Source of the DNA: DASQEH01 sp038239485 | GTDB lineage: Bacteria > Actinomycetota > Actinomycetes > Propionibacteriales > Nocardioidaceae | NCBI GenBank assembly: GCA_038239485.1 | Contig: JBBSET010000009.1 | Coordinates: forward strand, 16,416-80,415 | DNA: 64,000 nt | Reading direction: 5' to 3' | In this document: in pieces, positions 27,037 to 36,440 of the stretch | Layout: every line of letters starts with the position of its first letter | How positions within the stretch are numbered: position 1 is the stretch's first letter | Position numbers and translations under genes: made by a program | Notes under the pieces: model-generated | Database searches by the model: none | Seen by the model: the letters and a program-made list of their open reading frames with translations, nothing else | Told to the model about the DNA's origin: nothing

Positions 27037-27168
27037 AGATCCTCCTTCGACCGGGGCATCGGCGCTGGTCCGGCGCGGACTAGGTTACGCCGTGCCGGGC
27101 CCGGGTCAGATCTCGCTGCTGGGGCCCGCGGCGGTGACTAGGATCAGGGCCACGTGCCCATCGTCCTC

Positions 27169-27186
27169 GCCGCTGTTCCCAGCGGC
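27169..27186 (+). promoter_or_regulatory. Hairpin in the 5' leader of the biotin carrier gene
   Basis: Perfect seven-base stem GCCGCTG/CAGCGGC with a TTCC tetraloop. A TAGGAT hexamer at 27139-27144 could be the promoter -10, which would put the hairpin in a leader of about 65 bases before the GTG. Confidence 0.4.
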
Positions 27187-27215
27187 ATGCGCCTTGGCCG
27201 TCCTGAGGAGATGCA

Positions 27216-27437
27216 GTGAGCCATCTGGTCAACGCCGAGCTCGTCGCCAACGTCTTGAAGGTCGTGGCCAGCGCCGGGGACAAGGTCGGCCCCCAGGACA
27301 CGCTCGTACTGCTGGAGTCGATGAAGATGGAGATCCCGGTTGCGGCGGAGGTATCGGGCACCGTCACGGAGATCGCCGTCAACGAGGGCGACGTCGTCAC
27401 CGAGGGCGACCTGCTCGCCGAGATCGAGGAGGACTGA
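27216..27437 (+). CDS. Single-domain biotin/lipoyl carrier protein
   Basis: 73-residue biotinyl domain with the attachment lysine in ESMKMEIP (MKM motif) flanked by the two half-hammerhead repeats. It would carry carboxyl groups for a biotin-dependent carboxylase (acyl-CoA carboxylase type), but no carboxylase or transferase subunit is adjacent, so the partner is unknown. A strong GAGGAG precedes the GTG. MKM favours biotin over lipoate. Confidence 0.9.
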   Translation: MSHLVNAELVANVLKVVASAGDKVGPQDTLVLLESMKMEIPVAAEVSGTVTEIAVNEGDVVTEGDLLAEIEED

Positions 27438-27464
27438 CCTGGCCTAGCGGTCGGTTCGGGGTCC

Positions 27465-28202
27465 TCAGGCGGTTCGCCGGCGCAGGGTGGCCGCGCCGAG
27501 GGCGAGCGTCGCGGCGACGTACCCGACGATGACCGCCAGATCGAGCCAGAAATCGCCGCCCAGACCGGTCGAGCCCTGCAGGCGTTGCATGGCGTCGACC
27601 GCGTAGCTCAACGGGAGCACGTCGGACAGCCCGTGGAGGGTGTCGGGCAGACCAGCTCGGGGCACGAACAGACCGCACAGCAGGATCTGCGGGATCACCA
27701 CGACCGGCATGAACTGGACAGCCTGGAACTCGGTCTGCGCGAATGCCGAGACGAACAGCCCGAGCGCCGTACCAAGCACGGCGTCGAAGACCGCCACACC
27801 GGTCAGGGCCCAGACCGGCCCTGCCACGTCGAGCCCGAGCAGCCCCACCGTGAGCCCGACTGCCAGCAGGGCCTGGACGACGGCGACGGCGCCGAAGGCG
27901 AGCGCATAGCCCAGGAGGAGGTCCAGCTTGGCCATCGGCATCGAGAGCAGCCGTTCGAGGGTGCCCGACGAGCGCTCACGCAGTGTCGTCACCGACGTCA
28001 CGAGAAACATCACGATGAACGGGAACATCGCCAACAGGGGCGGCCCCAGCCGGTCGAAAACCAGGGAGTCGCGGTCGAACATCCACCAGAGCAGCGTGAG
28101 CAGCAGGCAGGGGACGAGGAGTAGCAGCGCAACCGTCCGACGGTCGCGGCGGAGCTGGCGAAGGACCCGGTGGGCCACGGCGAGCGCGATGACCGGATTC
28201 AT
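27465..28202 (-). CDS. ABC-2 type transporter permease
   Basis: 245-residue integral membrane subunit with about six helices. The motif RERSSGTLERLLSMPM after the second helix is typical of ABC-2 exporters of the drug/daunorubicin type. It pairs with the ATPase just upstream, whose stop overlaps its ATG as ATGA. The exported substrate is unknown. A TetR regulator lies upstream of the pair. Confidence 0.9.
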   Translation of the reverse strand: MNPVIALAVAHRVLRQLRRDRRTVALLLLVPCLLLTLLWWMFDRDSLVFDRLGPPLLAMFPFIVMFLVTSVTTLRERSSGTLERLLSMPMAKLDLLLGYALAFGAVAVVQALLAVGLTVGLLGLDVAGPVWALTGVAVFDAVLGTALGLFVSAFAQTEFQAVQFMPVVVIPQILLCGLFVPRAGLPDTLHGLSDVLPLSYAVDAMQRLQGSTGLGGDFWLDLAVIVGYVAATLALGAATLRRRTA

Positions 28203-28924
28203 GCCGGCGACCCCGATTCGACCAGCGCCAGAAAGGCGGACTCCACGTCGGAGGTATGGGTGGCGGCGAGCAGGTGGCGCGGGCTGTCGTCGGCGATCAG
28301 GGCACCGTCTCGCATCAGCAGCAGCCGATCGCAGCGCTCGGCCTCGTCCATCACATGGCTGGACACGATGATCGTCGTCCCCCCGGCCGCAAGCTCGGCG
28401 AAGGTGCGCCAAAGCTGCCTGCGGAGCACCGGGTCCAGTCCGACCGTGGGCTCATCCAGGACGAGGACGTCGGGGTCGCTCAGCAGTGCCACCGCGAGTG
28501 AGACCCGGGACCGTTGGCCGCCGGAGAGCCGGCTCACCACCTGGTCCCCGGCGTCGTTCAGGTCGACGGTGGAGAGCGCTCTCGACCTCGCGGATGGTCC
28601 GGCACCGACCACCGCCGCGAAGAAGTCCAGGTTCTCCTTGACTGTCAGGTCGGCGTACACGCTGGGTGCCTGGGTGACATACCCGACCCGCCTCCTGAGC
28701 CCAGCGTGGCCGGCGGGCGTGCCCAGCACCTCGACGGTCCCGCCCGCGACCCGCTGGACGCCGACGATGCTGCGCATCAGCGTCGTCTTGCCGCACCCGG
28801 ACGGGCCGAGAAGGCCGGTGATCTGCCCGGCCTCGATGTCGGCGGACAGGTCGGCGACGACCTCCTTGCCGCCGCGCACCACCCGCAGATGTGCGATGCG
28901 TACGCTCACGGATGAATTCGCCAT
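28199..28924 (-). CDS. ABC transporter ATP-binding protein
   Basis: 241-residue ATPase of an ABC-2 exporter. Walker A is GPSGCGKT (about 40-47), the signature is LSGGQRSRV, Walker B is VLVLDEP, and the H-loop is SSHVMDE. The ATG has no ribosome binding site, but AATAAT lies seven bases upstream, so the transcript may be leaderless. The start codon falls between two direct repeats that may form the operator for the neighbouring TetR protein. Confidence 0.93.
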   Translation of the reverse strand: MANSSVSVRIAHLRVVRGGKEVVADLSADIEAGQITGLLGPSGCGKTTLMRSIVGVQRVAGGTVEVLGTPAGHAGLRRRVGYVTQAPSVYADLTVKENLDFFAAVVGAGPSARSRALSTVDLNDAGDQVVSRLSGGQRSRVSLAVALLSDPDVLVLDEPTVGLDPVLRRQLWRTFAELAAGGTTIIVSSHVMDEAERCDRLLLMRDGALIADDSPRHLLAATHTSDVESAFLALVESGSPA

Positions 28925-28934
28925 GTGATGAATT
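28911..28934. promoter_or_regulatory. Direct repeats around the ABC exporter start, candidate TetR operator
   Basis: GATGAATT at 28911-28918 and again at 28927-28934, a 16-base period. They cover the start codon and the probable -10 of the exporter genes in an otherwise GC-rich region. The upstream gene encodes a TetR regulator. Confidence 0.45.
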
Positions 28935-28983
28935 ATTGTGCCGGCGGTCTGCCCCCGTCAACCCCGCGTGCCCAACCGGCCAG

Positions 28984-29604
28984 TCAGCCGGCCGTGTCGA
29001 TGTAGTGCTGGAGCGTGGGCGCGATCTGGGCGACCACGTCGTGAGCCGATGCTGAAGCGAGCGGCTCGATCCGCATCACGTACCGCAACATCGCCAAGCC
29101 GAGCAGCTGGGAGGCGACGTACTGCGCTCGCACCAGCGCGTCGGGGGCGTCGATGGCCATGCTGATGGGGGTGAAGATCATCCGGAGCACACCATTGGTC
29201 AGCAGGTCGGCCGCGACGTCGCTGCTCAAGGACGCCCGCAGGACGGCCACCAACCTGGCTTGGTTGCCTGGGTCGTCCCAGATCGAGACGAACTGGGTGG
29301 CTATACGTACGCCCAGCTGCTGGACTCCTGCCTCCGTGAGCGCCGGGATCACCTCTCGCGGGTCGAACGGCACGTCGAGGCTGGCCAGCAGGACGTCCTC
29401 CTTCGAGCTGAAGTAGTGGTGCACCAGAGCCGGGTCGACCCCGGCGGCCTTGGCGATTCCTCGCATCGACACCCGGTCGAAGCCGTTGGCGGCGAACTGG
29501 GCCTCCGCCGCGGCGAGGATGGCCGCCCGGGTATCGGGGTTCCCCGGCCGTCGCCCGACCCGCCGACCGACCTGCCGCACGTCCGGCCGCGGGTCAGCGG
29601 CCAT
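28984..29604 (-). CDS. TetR/AcrR family transcriptional regulator
   Basis: 206-residue repressor. The N-terminal helix-turn-helix runs [50 protein letters not shown] in the canonical order (about 25-75); the C-terminal ligand domain is all-helical with a TetR_C-like [11 protein letters not shown]. It lies upstream of and in line with the ABC exporter, and probably represses it and itself. The ligand is unknown. Its ATG overlaps the end of the sugar isomerase gene by 11 bases. Confidence 0.9.
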   Translation of the reverse strand: MAADPRPDVRQVGRRVGRRPGNPDTRAAILAAAEAQFAANGFDRVSMRGIAKAAGVDPALVHHYFSSKEDVLLASLDVPFDPREVIPALTEAGVQQLGVRIATQFVSIWDDPGNQARLVAVLRASLSSDVAADLLTNGVLRMIFTPISMAIDAPDALVRAQYVASQLLGLAMLRYVMRIEPLASASAHDVVAQIAPTLQHYIDTAG

Positions 29605-30475
29605 GTCGCGGTCGACTCGCAGCCCGGGGGGTACGCACCGCGAACTGGGGGTCGCGGACGGCGAAGTTCAGCCGGGTGAACGCCAGCGACTCTGCCAGGT
29701 CTGCTTGGCGCTCCGCGCGGGTCGTCGCCCGGCGGGTGTTGATCTCGACCACGATGCTGCCCGGATACCCCTGGGTCGCCAGCAGCTCCAGGAGCTCGAC
29801 GCACGGCTGGTTCCCATGACCCGGTACCAGGTGCTCGTCCTTCGCCGACCCGCTGCCGTCAGCCAGGTGGATGTGTTTGAGCCGGTCGCCCAGCTGCCGC
29901 ACCATCTCGATGGGGTCGCTTCCGGCGGTGGAGCTGTGCGAGAGGTCGATGGTGACGTTGGCGTAGCCCTGGTCGACCGGGTTCCAGCCCGGGGCGTACG
30001 CCTGCAGCGTTCGCTTGGACGCCCGCCAGGGATACATGTTCTCCACCGCGAACGCGATCCCGGTGCCGGCCTCGAGCTCGAGGATCCCTTGGACGAAGTC
30101 GCGGGCGTAGTCGCGCTGCCAGCGAAAGGGCGGGTGCACGACGACGGTGTCGGCGCCCATCGCGTCGGCCATCTCCGCGCTTCGACGCAGCTTCGCCCAC
30201 GGCTCGGTGCCCCAGACCCGCTGCGTGATGAGCAGACAGGGCGCGTGCACCGCACAGACCGGGACCCGGTGGTACTCGACCAGGTGCTTGATGGCGCCGA
30301 TGTCCTGGCTCAGCGGGTCGATGCCGACCATCACCTCGACAGCGTCGTACCCCAGCTTGGCGGCGAGCTCGAAGGCGGTGGCCGTGGACTCGGGGTACAC
30401 CGACGCCGACGAGAGCGCGACGCGCGCAGCCGGAACCCTGACCGGGCTCACTGGTCGCGCTGGCGCCTCACTCAC
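29594..30475 (-). CDS. Sugar phosphate isomerase/epimerase family protein (AP endonuclease 2-type TIM barrel)
   Basis: 293-residue TIM barrel of the xylose isomerase-like family. Segments that carry metal ligands are visible: [24 protein letters not shown] and HIHLADG, then PGHGNQP and VVEINTR. The substrate is unknown; the gene matches mycobacterial Rv0498 in position next to the Ppx/GppA gene. The GTG has both GGAGG just upstream and the hexamer TAGGCT six bases before it, so both leaderless and ordinary initiation are possible. Confidence 0.85.
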   Translation of the reverse strand: MSEAPARPVSPVRVPAARVALSSASVYPESTATAFELAAKLGYDAVEVMVGIDPLSQDIGAIKHLVEYHRVPVCAVHAPCLLITQRVWGTEPWAKLRRSAEMADAMGADTVVVHPPFRWQRDYARDFVQGILELEAGTGIAFAVENMYPWRASKRTLQAYAPGWNPVDQGYANVTIDLSHSSTAGSDPIEMVRQLGDRLKHIHLADGSGSAKDEHLVPGHGNQPCVELLELLATQGYPGSIVVEINTRRATTRAERQADLAESLAFTRLNFAVRDPQFAVRTPRAASRPRHGR

Positions 30476-30481
30476 GCCTCC

Positions 30482-30487
30482 AGCCTA
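30482..30487 (-). promoter_or_regulatory. Leaderless -10 element of the sugar isomerase gene
   Basis: Minus-strand TAGGCT, six bases (which include GGAGG), GTG at 30475. Confidence 0.45.
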
Positions 30488-30514
30488 GGCGCGGCCTACG
30501 GATCTCGGGCTGGC

Positions 30515-31438
30515 TCACAGGGCGTCGAGCTTCTGCAGGATGACACCCTCCCGGAGCGCCCACGGGCAGATCTCGAGCTCGTCCAGGTCGAACAGGTCCA
30601 TCACCGCCTCGGCGACCACTCCCCCAGCGACCAGCTGGTGGGCCCTGGCGATCGACACACCCGGCAGGTCGGATCGCTCCCGGCTCGCCATCTTGGCGAT
30701 GCGCGGGAGCCTCTTCTTCAGCTGCGCTCGCAACAGCAGCCGGCGTACGAACGGACCCTCTTCCGAGGCCGGCGCCCCACAGACGCGGGCCAGGGACCGG
30801 AATGTCTTGGACGTTGCCACCGAGTGGTCACCGACACCCGCGCGCAGAAGCTGGCCGGCCTCGCGGGCGATCTCCGTACGGACATACCTGCGCAGGGCCC
30901 GGAACTCCTTGTCGGTCGGTATGTCCCCGGCGATCCAGTCCCGGGTCAGCCGCCCGGCGCCGAGCGCGAACGACCGGGCCACGTCCGGCCGCTCATCGCT
31001 ACCGGCCGCGATCTCGAGCGACCCGCCCCCGATGTCGAAGACCGCCAGCCGCCCGGTGGACCATCCGAACCAGCGACGCACGGCGAGGAAGGTCAGCCGG
31101 GCCTCGTCCTCGCCCGACAGGATGTCGACGCCGACCCCAGTCTGTCGACGGACCAGGGCGATCACCTCGTCGGCGTTGCTGGCCTCCCGGATGGCCGATG
31201 TCGCAAATGCCGTCACCGACTCGCAGCCGTAGTCCTCGGCCGCGATGACCGCCTCCTTCACGAAGGCGATCAGGGCCGTGACGCCGTGGTCGGACAAGGC
31301 GCCGGCCGAGGTCAGGCTCTCCGAGAGCCGGAGTGGCTCCTTCACCGAGGCGGCCGGGAGCGGCGCCGCCCCGCGATGGGCGTCGACGACCAGCAGATGA
31401 CCGGTGTTGGACCCGATGTCCAGAACGGCTTCCCTCAC
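30515..31438 (-). CDS. Ppx/GppA family phosphatase (exopolyphosphatase-like)
   Basis: 307-residue member of the ASKHA phosphatase fold. Nucleotide/phosphate loops are [12 protein letters not shown] at the start and [12 protein letters not shown] in the middle, with the catalytic glutamate region [11 protein letters not shown] between. It would split polyphosphate or pppGpp. It is short like the mycobacterial Ppx1 (Rv0496) at the same locus. The GTG at 31438 is seven bases after TAGCCT, which indicates a leaderless transcript. Confidence 0.92.
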   Translation of the reverse strand: MREAVLDIGSNTGHLLVVDAHRGAAPLPAASVKEPLRLSESLTSAGALSDHGVTALIAFVKEAVIAAEDYGCESVTAFATSAIREASNADEVIALVRRQTGVGVDILSGEDEARLTFLAVRRWFGWSTGRLAVFDIGGGSLEIAAGSDERPDVARSFALGAGRLTRDWIAGDIPTDKEFRALRRYVRTEIAREAGQLLRAGVGDHSVATSKTFRSLARVCGAPASEEGPFVRRLLLRAQLKKRLPRIAKMASRERSDLPGVSIARAHQLVAGGVVAEAVMDLFDLDELEICPWALREGVILQKLDAL

Positions 31439-31445
31439 GTCGGCC

Positions 31446-31451
31446 AGGCTA
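31446..31451 (-). promoter_or_regulatory. Leaderless -10 element of the Ppx/GppA gene
   Basis: Minus-strand TAGCCT, seven bases, GTG at 31438. Confidence 0.5.
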
Positions 31452-31548
31452 TCCGGCCGGGGAGCCGCGGCCTGACGCTGCGCTAGCGGACGGGGCCCGG
31501 CGGACAGGGGTCGCTAGGACGGGGGCGCCGGGGCCGCGAAGCATTGCC

Positions 31549-31554
31549 TAAGGT
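31549..31554 (+). promoter_or_regulatory. Leaderless -10 element of the cysteine-rich protein gene
   Basis: TAAGGT, six bases, GTG at 31561. Confidence 0.5.
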
Positions 31555-31560
31555 GGCGGC

Positions 31561-32391
31561 GTGCCCGAAGTGATGCTCGACTTCCCCCGCGCCTGGGTCG
31601 AGTTCGCCGACCCTGCCGACCCGACCCAACGCTTCAAGTGCGACCTGACCTGGCTGGCCTCCAGCTGGAGCTGCATCTTCGGCGCGGGCTGTCAGGGCAT
31701 CTACGCCGACCGGCCGGCTGACGGCTGCTGCACCTTGGGTGCCCACTTCTCCGACAAGGCCGACGAGAAGCGGGTCCGCAGCTTCGTGAAGCTGCTCGGT
31801 CCGGACGACTGGCAGCACCACTCCGTCGGAGTCCGCAAGAGCGCCTGGGTCGAGACCGATGCCGAGGGCGAGCGCAAGACGGCGGTCCACGAGGGCGCCT
31901 GCATCTTCCTGAACCGCCCGGACTTCCCCGGCGGCCCCGGCTGCGCCTTGCACCGGTGGGCGCTGCGCGACCACCGTCATCCGCTCGAGACGAAGCCGAA
32001 CGTGTGCTGGCAGCTCCCCGTCCGGCGGCTCTTCCGGGAGGTGGAGCGCTCGGACCGAACGTCGTACACCGAGGTCACCATCACCGAGTACGACCGGCGC
32101 GGGTGGGGTGAGGGCGGCCATGACCTCGACTGGTACTGCTCGGGCAACACCGTCGCCCACGGGGCTCGGCAGCCGCTCTACCTGTCGTACGCTGCGGAGC
32201 TCACCGAGATGATGGGCGCGGCCGCGTATGAGGTCCTGACCGGTCACTGCCGGGCCTTCGTCGAGAGCCACCCGACCCTCACCCGCCACCCGGCCGATCC
32301 CGCGGTACACCACCTCGACCATCGCCGGGTAGCGACGCCAGGCGTCGACCCCGATGGCGGGTCGGCGCCGGCCGATGACGAGAATGACTGA
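31561..32391 (+). CDS. Cysteine-rich conserved protein (Rv0495c-like, YkgJ/DUF3109-type)
   Basis: 276 residues with a cluster of cysteines: C27, C38, C44 and the pair C56-C57 in GCCTLGAHF, then C114, C128, C149 and C194. The CxxxxxC...CC spacing recalls the YkgJ/DUF3109 families, in which the cysteines are thought to bind a metal or iron-sulfur cluster. The function is unknown. It corresponds in position to mycobacterial Rv0495c next to ppx. The GTG start is leaderless. A charged tail after about residue 240 looks disordered. No membrane segments. Confidence 0.75.
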   Translation: MPEVMLDFPRAWVEFADPADPTQRFKCDLTWLASSWSCIFGAGCQGIYADRPADGCCTLGAHFSDKADEKRVRSFVKLLGPDDWQHHSVGVRKSAWVETDAEGERKTAVHEGACIFLNRPDFPGGPGCALHRWALRDHRHPLETKPNVCWQLPVRRLFREVERSDRTSYTEVTITEYDRRGWGEGGHDLDWYCSGNTVAHGARQPLYLSYAAELTEMMGAAAYEVLTGHCRAFVESHPTLTRHPADPAVHHLDHRRVATPGVDPDGGSAPADDEND

Positions 32392-33031
32392 CATGCACCT
32401 GGACCACATCTCGTTCGCAGCCGGGCCGGCAGGGCTGGACAAGACAGCCGACTATCTGTCTGATCTGCTGGGGGAGGGGTTCACTGACGGAGGCGACCAC
32501 CCGCGGTTCGGGACGCGCAACAAGGTGCTGGCACTGTCGGGCGGGCAGTACCTGGAGGTGGTGGCCGTACTCGACCACCCCGCTTCGGACAAGGCACCCT
32601 TCGGCCAGGCGGTTCGGTCGCGCGCTGAGTCCGGCGGCGGCTGGCTCGGCTGGGTGATCGCGGTCGACGACATCGCTCCGGTCGAGTCGAGACTCGAACG
32701 GAGCTCCGTACCCGGCAACAGGCACCGCCCCGACGGCATCGAGCTGCGCTGGCGGCAGATCGGCGTCAAGGGGCTCCAGTCGGACCCCCAACTGCCCTTC
32801 TTCATCCAGTGGGAGACGCCTGCCGACGAGCATCCGTCGGTGGGAGCTTCGGGCCGGATCACCCTCACGGGGCTCGAGATCGCGGGCGACCCGCACCGGG
32901 TCGCCCGGTGGATGGGCACCTCCAGCTCGGAGTCCATCGGCGACACCGACATCACCTGGGTCGCCCCCAATGGGACCCCCGGTCTGCTCACGGCCACCTT
33001 CTCGACCCCATCCGGCGTCGTCGAGATCTGA
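32384..33031 (+). CDS. VOC family protein (glyoxalase-like)
   Basis: 215-residue protein with two vicinal-oxygen-chelate modules. The start [22 protein letters not shown] is typical of the glyoxalase-like (Glyoxalase_3) type, and the second module begins at [13 protein letters not shown]. Substrate unknown. Several starts are possible (32375, 32384, 32393), and 32384 overlaps the stop of the preceding gene, implying coupling. The next gene is a methyltransferase in the same direction 12 bases away. Confidence 0.8.
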   Translation: MTDMHLDHISFAAGPAGLDKTADYLSDLLGEGFTDGGDHPRFGTRNKVLALSGGQYLEVVAVLDHPASDKAPFGQAVRSRAESGGGWLGWVIAVDDIAPVESRLERSSVPGNRHRPDGIELRWRQIGVKGLQSDPQLPFFIQWETPADEHPSVGASGRITLTGLEIAGDPHRVARWMGTSSSESIGDTDITWVAPNGTPGLLTATFSTPSGVVEI

Positions 33032-33043
33032 GCGGGCGGCTCG

Positions 33044-33745
33044 ATGAGCCGGATCGCCGACGGGGCGGTGCCAAGCCCCAACATCTGGCGCTCTCCTGAT
33101 CTCTACGAGACGGAGAACCGTGCGGTCGACCCCGACGCCGTGATCGAGAAGCTGATGCAGGAGGTCCGCCCCTGGCACGGCTGCGTTGATCTGCTCGACG
33201 TCGGCTGTGGCAGCGGCTTCCATCTCCCCCGCTTCGCGGCGCAGGCGGCGCACGTATGGGGTGTCGAGCCGCACTCTCGACTGACGTCGCTGGCCCGGCG
33301 ACGCTGCCAGGACCTGGCCAACGTCACGGTCCTGGACGGCTCGGCCCAGCGGCTGCCGCTGCCGGCCGCCAGCGTCGACATCATGCACGCCCGCTGGGCG
33401 TACTTCTTCGGGCCCGGCTGCGAACCCGGCCTGCTCGAGCTCGACCGGGTGATGCGACGGGGCGGAACCGGCTTCATCATCGACAACGACCCCACGCGGA
33501 GTACGTTCGGGCGCTGGTTCAGCCGGGCCAGGCCGGCCTACGACACCGCGGCCGTCGACGCGTTCTTCTCACGCCGGGGCTGGTCGGCCGTGCACAGGGA
33601 GATCCGCTGGGAGTTCCAGCGGCGCGCCGACTTCGAGTCGGTCGTCGGCATCGAGTTCGCTCCCGAGCTGGCGAAGCGCATCGTCGCCGAGCACGCCGGC
33701 TGCCAGGTGGACTACGCGATCACCATCCGCATCCGCAACTTCTAG
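33044..33745 (+). CDS. Class I SAM-dependent methyltransferase
   Basis: 233-residue Rossmann methyltransferase. Motif I is LLDVGCGSGFHL (about 50-61), the acidic end of strand 2 is VWGVEPHSRL, and motif post-I TVLDGSAQRLPLPAASVDIMHAR is the Methyltransf_11 pattern. The substrate is unknown. Follows the VOC gene closely and probably shares its transcript. Confidence 0.85.
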   Translation: MSRIADGAVPSPNIWRSPDLYETENRAVDPDAVIEKLMQEVRPWHGCVDLLDVGCGSGFHLPRFAAQAAHVWGVEPHSRLTSLARRRCQDLANVTVLDGSAQRLPLPAASVDIMHARWAYFFGPGCEPGLLELDRVMRRGGTGFIIDNDPTRSTFGRWFSRARPAYDTAAVDAFFSRRGWSAVHREIRWEFQRRADFESVVGIEFAPELAKRIVAEHAGCQVDYAITIRIRNF

Positions 33746-33801
33746 ATATCCCGGACAGAGGCCGGGGCGCGGCGGGAACCAGGAATGTCGGCGGGGTCAC
33801 C

Positions 33802-33807
33802 TAGCGT
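33802..33807 (+). promoter_or_regulatory. Leaderless -10 element of radA
   Basis: TAGCGT, seven bases, ATG at 33815. Confidence 0.5.
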
Positions 33808-33814
33808 CGAGCCC

Positions 33815-35239
33815 ATGAGCAAACTGGCCTCGAGCCGATCGACCACGTACCGATGCGCCGAGTGCGGCTGGACCTCCATGAAGTGGGTCGGCCGGTGCGG
33901 CGAGTGCCACGGCTGGGGCACGGTCGACCAGACGGGAGCTCCTCCCGTCGCGAGGATGCTCCCCGGTCCGGTGACGAGCACGGCTCTGCCCATCTCGGAC
34001 GTGGAGGCCCGAGCAGCGGTCTCGCGCCCCAGCGGCGTATCCGAGCTCGACCGGGTCCTGGGAGGCGGCATCGTGCCCGGAGCCGTGCTGCTGCTGGCCG
34101 GCGAGCCCGGTGTCGGCAAGTCCACCCTTCTTCTCGAGGTCGCCGCCCGAGTCGCGGGAGGCGGGGCCAAGGCCCTCTATGTTTCGGGCGAGGAGTCAGC
34201 CTCGCAGGTCAGGCTGCGGGCGGAACGGACCGGCGCACTCGAACCCCTGCTGTACCTGGCGGCCGAGACCGACCTCGGCGCCGTCCTCGGGCATGTCGAG
34301 CAGGTCGAGCCCGAGCTGCTCGTCATCGACTCGATCCAGACGATCGCGAGCAGCGACATCGACGGGATGGCTGGCGGGGTGACTCAGGTCCGGGCCGTGA
34401 CCGGCGCGCTGGTCCGGGTGGCCAAGGAGCGCCATCTGCCGATCCTGCTGGTCGGCCATGTCACGAAGGACGGCTCGATCGCGGGGCCGAGGACGCTCGA
34501 GCACATCGTCGACGTGGTCCTCCAGTTCGAGGGCGAGAGGAACTCCCGGCTCAGAGTGCTGCGCGCGGTGAAGAACCGCTTCGGTCCCGTCGACGAGCTG
34601 GGCTGCTTCGACCTCGGGGACGAGGGGATCGTCGAGGTCGCAGACGCCAGCGGACTGTTCATCTCGCACCACCGGGTCGCCACGTCAGGCACCTGCGTCA
34701 CCGTCACCCTGGAGGGCCGCCGCCCGCTGATGGCAGAGGTCCAGTCCCTCGTGATCGCCCGCGAAGGGCCTCATCCTCGCCGAGCCGTCAGCGGACTCGA
34801 CTCGTCACGGCTCGCCATGCTGATCGCGGTACTCCAACGCCGGGTCGGTCTCAACCTGGGCCCGCATGACGTCTATGCCGCGACCGTCGGTGGAGCATCG
34901 CGTCGCGGTCCGGCAGCCGATCTGGCGGTGGCCCTGGCGCTCGCGAGCGCGGCGCTCGACCGTGTGGTGGCGGCCGGGACGATCGCGATCGGGGAGGTCG
35001 GCCTCGCCGGTGACCTGAGATGCGTTCCCAACATCTCACAGCGCCTGTCCGAGGCGGCTCGGCTCGGTTTCACGCACGCCGTCGTGCCCTCCGACCACGG
35101 GGCGGCTCCGACGGCCCGGACCACCCCCGGGGGGATGAGGGTCTCCGAGTGCGGCGACATTTCGTCCGCCTTGTCGGCCGTGAAGCTCGTCTCCACCGTC
35201 ACGCCCATCAGCAAGGCCGACCTTCAGGTGGTCAGATGA
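33815..35239 (+). CDS. radA: DNA repair protein RadA
   Basis: RecA-like ATPase that promotes branch migration in recombination. The 474-residue protein has an N-terminal zinc finger (C14, C17, C28, C31; CAEC and CGEC), Walker A GEPGVGKST, the RadA-specific KNRFG motif, and a C-terminal Lon-protease-like domain (HDVYAATVGGASRRGPAADLAVALALASA). The ATG at 33815 is preferred because the TAGCGT element is seven bases upstream and the zinc finger starts right after; an ATG at 33785 would add ten residues. disA follows directly, and in Bacillus RadA and DisA interact. Confidence 0.95.
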   Translation: MSKLASSRSTTYRCAECGWTSMKWVGRCGECHGWGTVDQTGAPPVARMLPGPVTSTALPISDVEARAAVSRPSGVSELDRVLGGGIVPGAVLLLAGEPGVGKSTLLLEVAARVAGGGAKALYVSGEESASQVRLRAERTGALEPLLYLAAETDLGAVLGHVEQVEPELLVIDSIQTIASSDIDGMAGGVTQVRAVTGALVRVAKERHLPILLVGHVTKDGSIAGPRTLEHIVDVVLQFEGERNSRLRVLRAVKNRFGPVDELGCFDLGDEGIVEVADASGLFISHHRVATSGTCVTVTLEGRRPLMAEVQSLVIAREGPHPRRAVSGLDSSRLAMLIAVLQRRVGLNLGPHDVYAATVGGASRRGPAADLAVALALASAALDRVVAAGTIAIGEVGLAGDLRCVPNISQRLSEAARLGFTHAVVPSDHGAAPTARTTPGGMRVSECGDISSALSAVKLVSTVTPISKADLQVVR

Positions 35240-35273
35240 TCAGCGCCGTGACCGTTTGGAGACCCCGCTGGCA

Positions 35274-35279
35274 CTAAAC
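35274..35279 (+). promoter_or_regulatory. Possible -10 element of disA
   Basis: TAAACT about 35 bases before the TTG start; a convincing -35 was not found. Confidence 0.35.
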
Positions 35280-35314
35280 TGATGGCCACATCAGACGTCA
35301 CCTGAGGGGCGATC

Positions 35315-36400
35315 TTGGCCAGCGGCGACCGGCACCCGGCAGATCCGAGGCTTCGCGCCACCCTGGCGGCCGTGGCTCCGGGCACCGACCTGCGCGAAGG
35401 CCTCGAGCGGATCCTCTCCGGGCGGACCGGCGCGCTCATCGTCCTCGGCTGCGACAAGACAGTGGAGACGATCTGCACCGGCGGGTTCACCGTCGACGTG
35501 GAGTTCAGCGCCACCGGTCTGCGCGAGCTGGCGAAGATGGACGGTGCTATCGTCTGCGACCAAGACGTCAAGCGGATCCTGCGGGCGGGCGTCCACCTGA
35601 TGCCTGACTCGACGATCCCGACGGCCGAGACAGGCACCCGACACCGGACCGCGGACCGGGTCGCCCGGCAAACCGGCTACCCCGTCATCTCCGTGTCGCA
35701 GTCGATGCACATCATCGCGTTGTACGTCGGTGAGAACCGCTACGTCCTGGAGAACACCGGCGCGATCCTGTCCCACGCCAACCAGGCGCTCGCCACCTTG
35801 GAGCGCTACAAGATGCGGCTCGACGAGGTGTCCGGGACACTCTCGGCGCTCGAGATCGAGGACCTCGTGACAGTCCGCGATGTCGCCTCCGTCGTGCAGA
35901 GGCTGGAGATGGTGCTGCGCATCGCCAACGAGATCGAGGACTACGTACTGGAGCTCGGGACCGACGGCCGCCTGCTCTCCCTGCAGCTCGACGAGCTGGT
36001 GGCCGGGGTGGACCAGGAGCGCGAGCTCGTCATCCGCGACTACATACCCAGTGGCAGACGCCAACGAGACGCCGCCTCGGTGCTGGCGGAGATCGACGCG
36101 CTGTCATCGACCGAGCTGATCGACATCACTTCCGTGGCCGCCCCGCTGGGGCTCGGCGCGCCGGAGACCCTCGATGACGCGGTCAGCCCGAGAGGCTACC
36201 GGCTGCTGGCCAAGGTCCCGCGGCTGCCAGGTGCCGTCGTCGAACGCCTGGTGGACCATTTCGGCACCTTGCAGAAACTGCTGGCGGCGAGCATCGAGAA
36301 CCTCCAGACGGTCGACGGGGTCGGCGACACCCGGGCGCGGTCGGTCAGGGAAGGCCTGTCTCGGCTGGCCGAGTCCAGCATCCTCGAGCGGTACGTTTAG
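35315..36400 (+). CDS. disA: Diadenylate cyclase DisA (DNA integrity scanning protein)
   Basis: Makes c-di-AMP from two ATP and is thought to link this to branched DNA. The 361-residue protein has the DAC domain with DGA (D76-A78 in KMDGAIVCD) and RHRTA (R109-A113 in GTRHRTADR), a helical linker, and C-terminal helix-hairpin-helix DNA-binding motifs (LVDHFGTLQKLLAASIENL, VDGVGDTRARSV). The start is a TTG preceded by GAGGGG at normal distance; no ATG or GTG fits. It lies 75 bases after radA in the same direction. Confidence 0.96.
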   Translation: MASGDRHPADPRLRATLAAVAPGTDLREGLERILSGRTGALIVLGCDKTVETICTGGFTVDVEFSATGLRELAKMDGAIVCDQDVKRILRAGVHLMPDSTIPTAETGTRHRTADRVARQTGYPVISVSQSMHIIALYVGENRYVLENTGAILSHANQALATLERYKMRLDEVSGTLSALEIEDLVTVRDVASVVQRLEMVLRIANEIEDYVLELGTDGRLLSLQLDELVAGVDQERELVIRDYIPSGRRQRDAASVLAEIDALSSTELIDITSVAAPLGLGAPETLDDAVSPRGYRLLAKVPRLPGAVVERLVDHFGTLQKLLAASIENLQTVDGVGDTRARSVREGLSRLAESSILERYV

Positions 36401-36440
36401 CCGTCGCGCCGCGGACCTTCGTCACCACTGGCGGAGGTGG

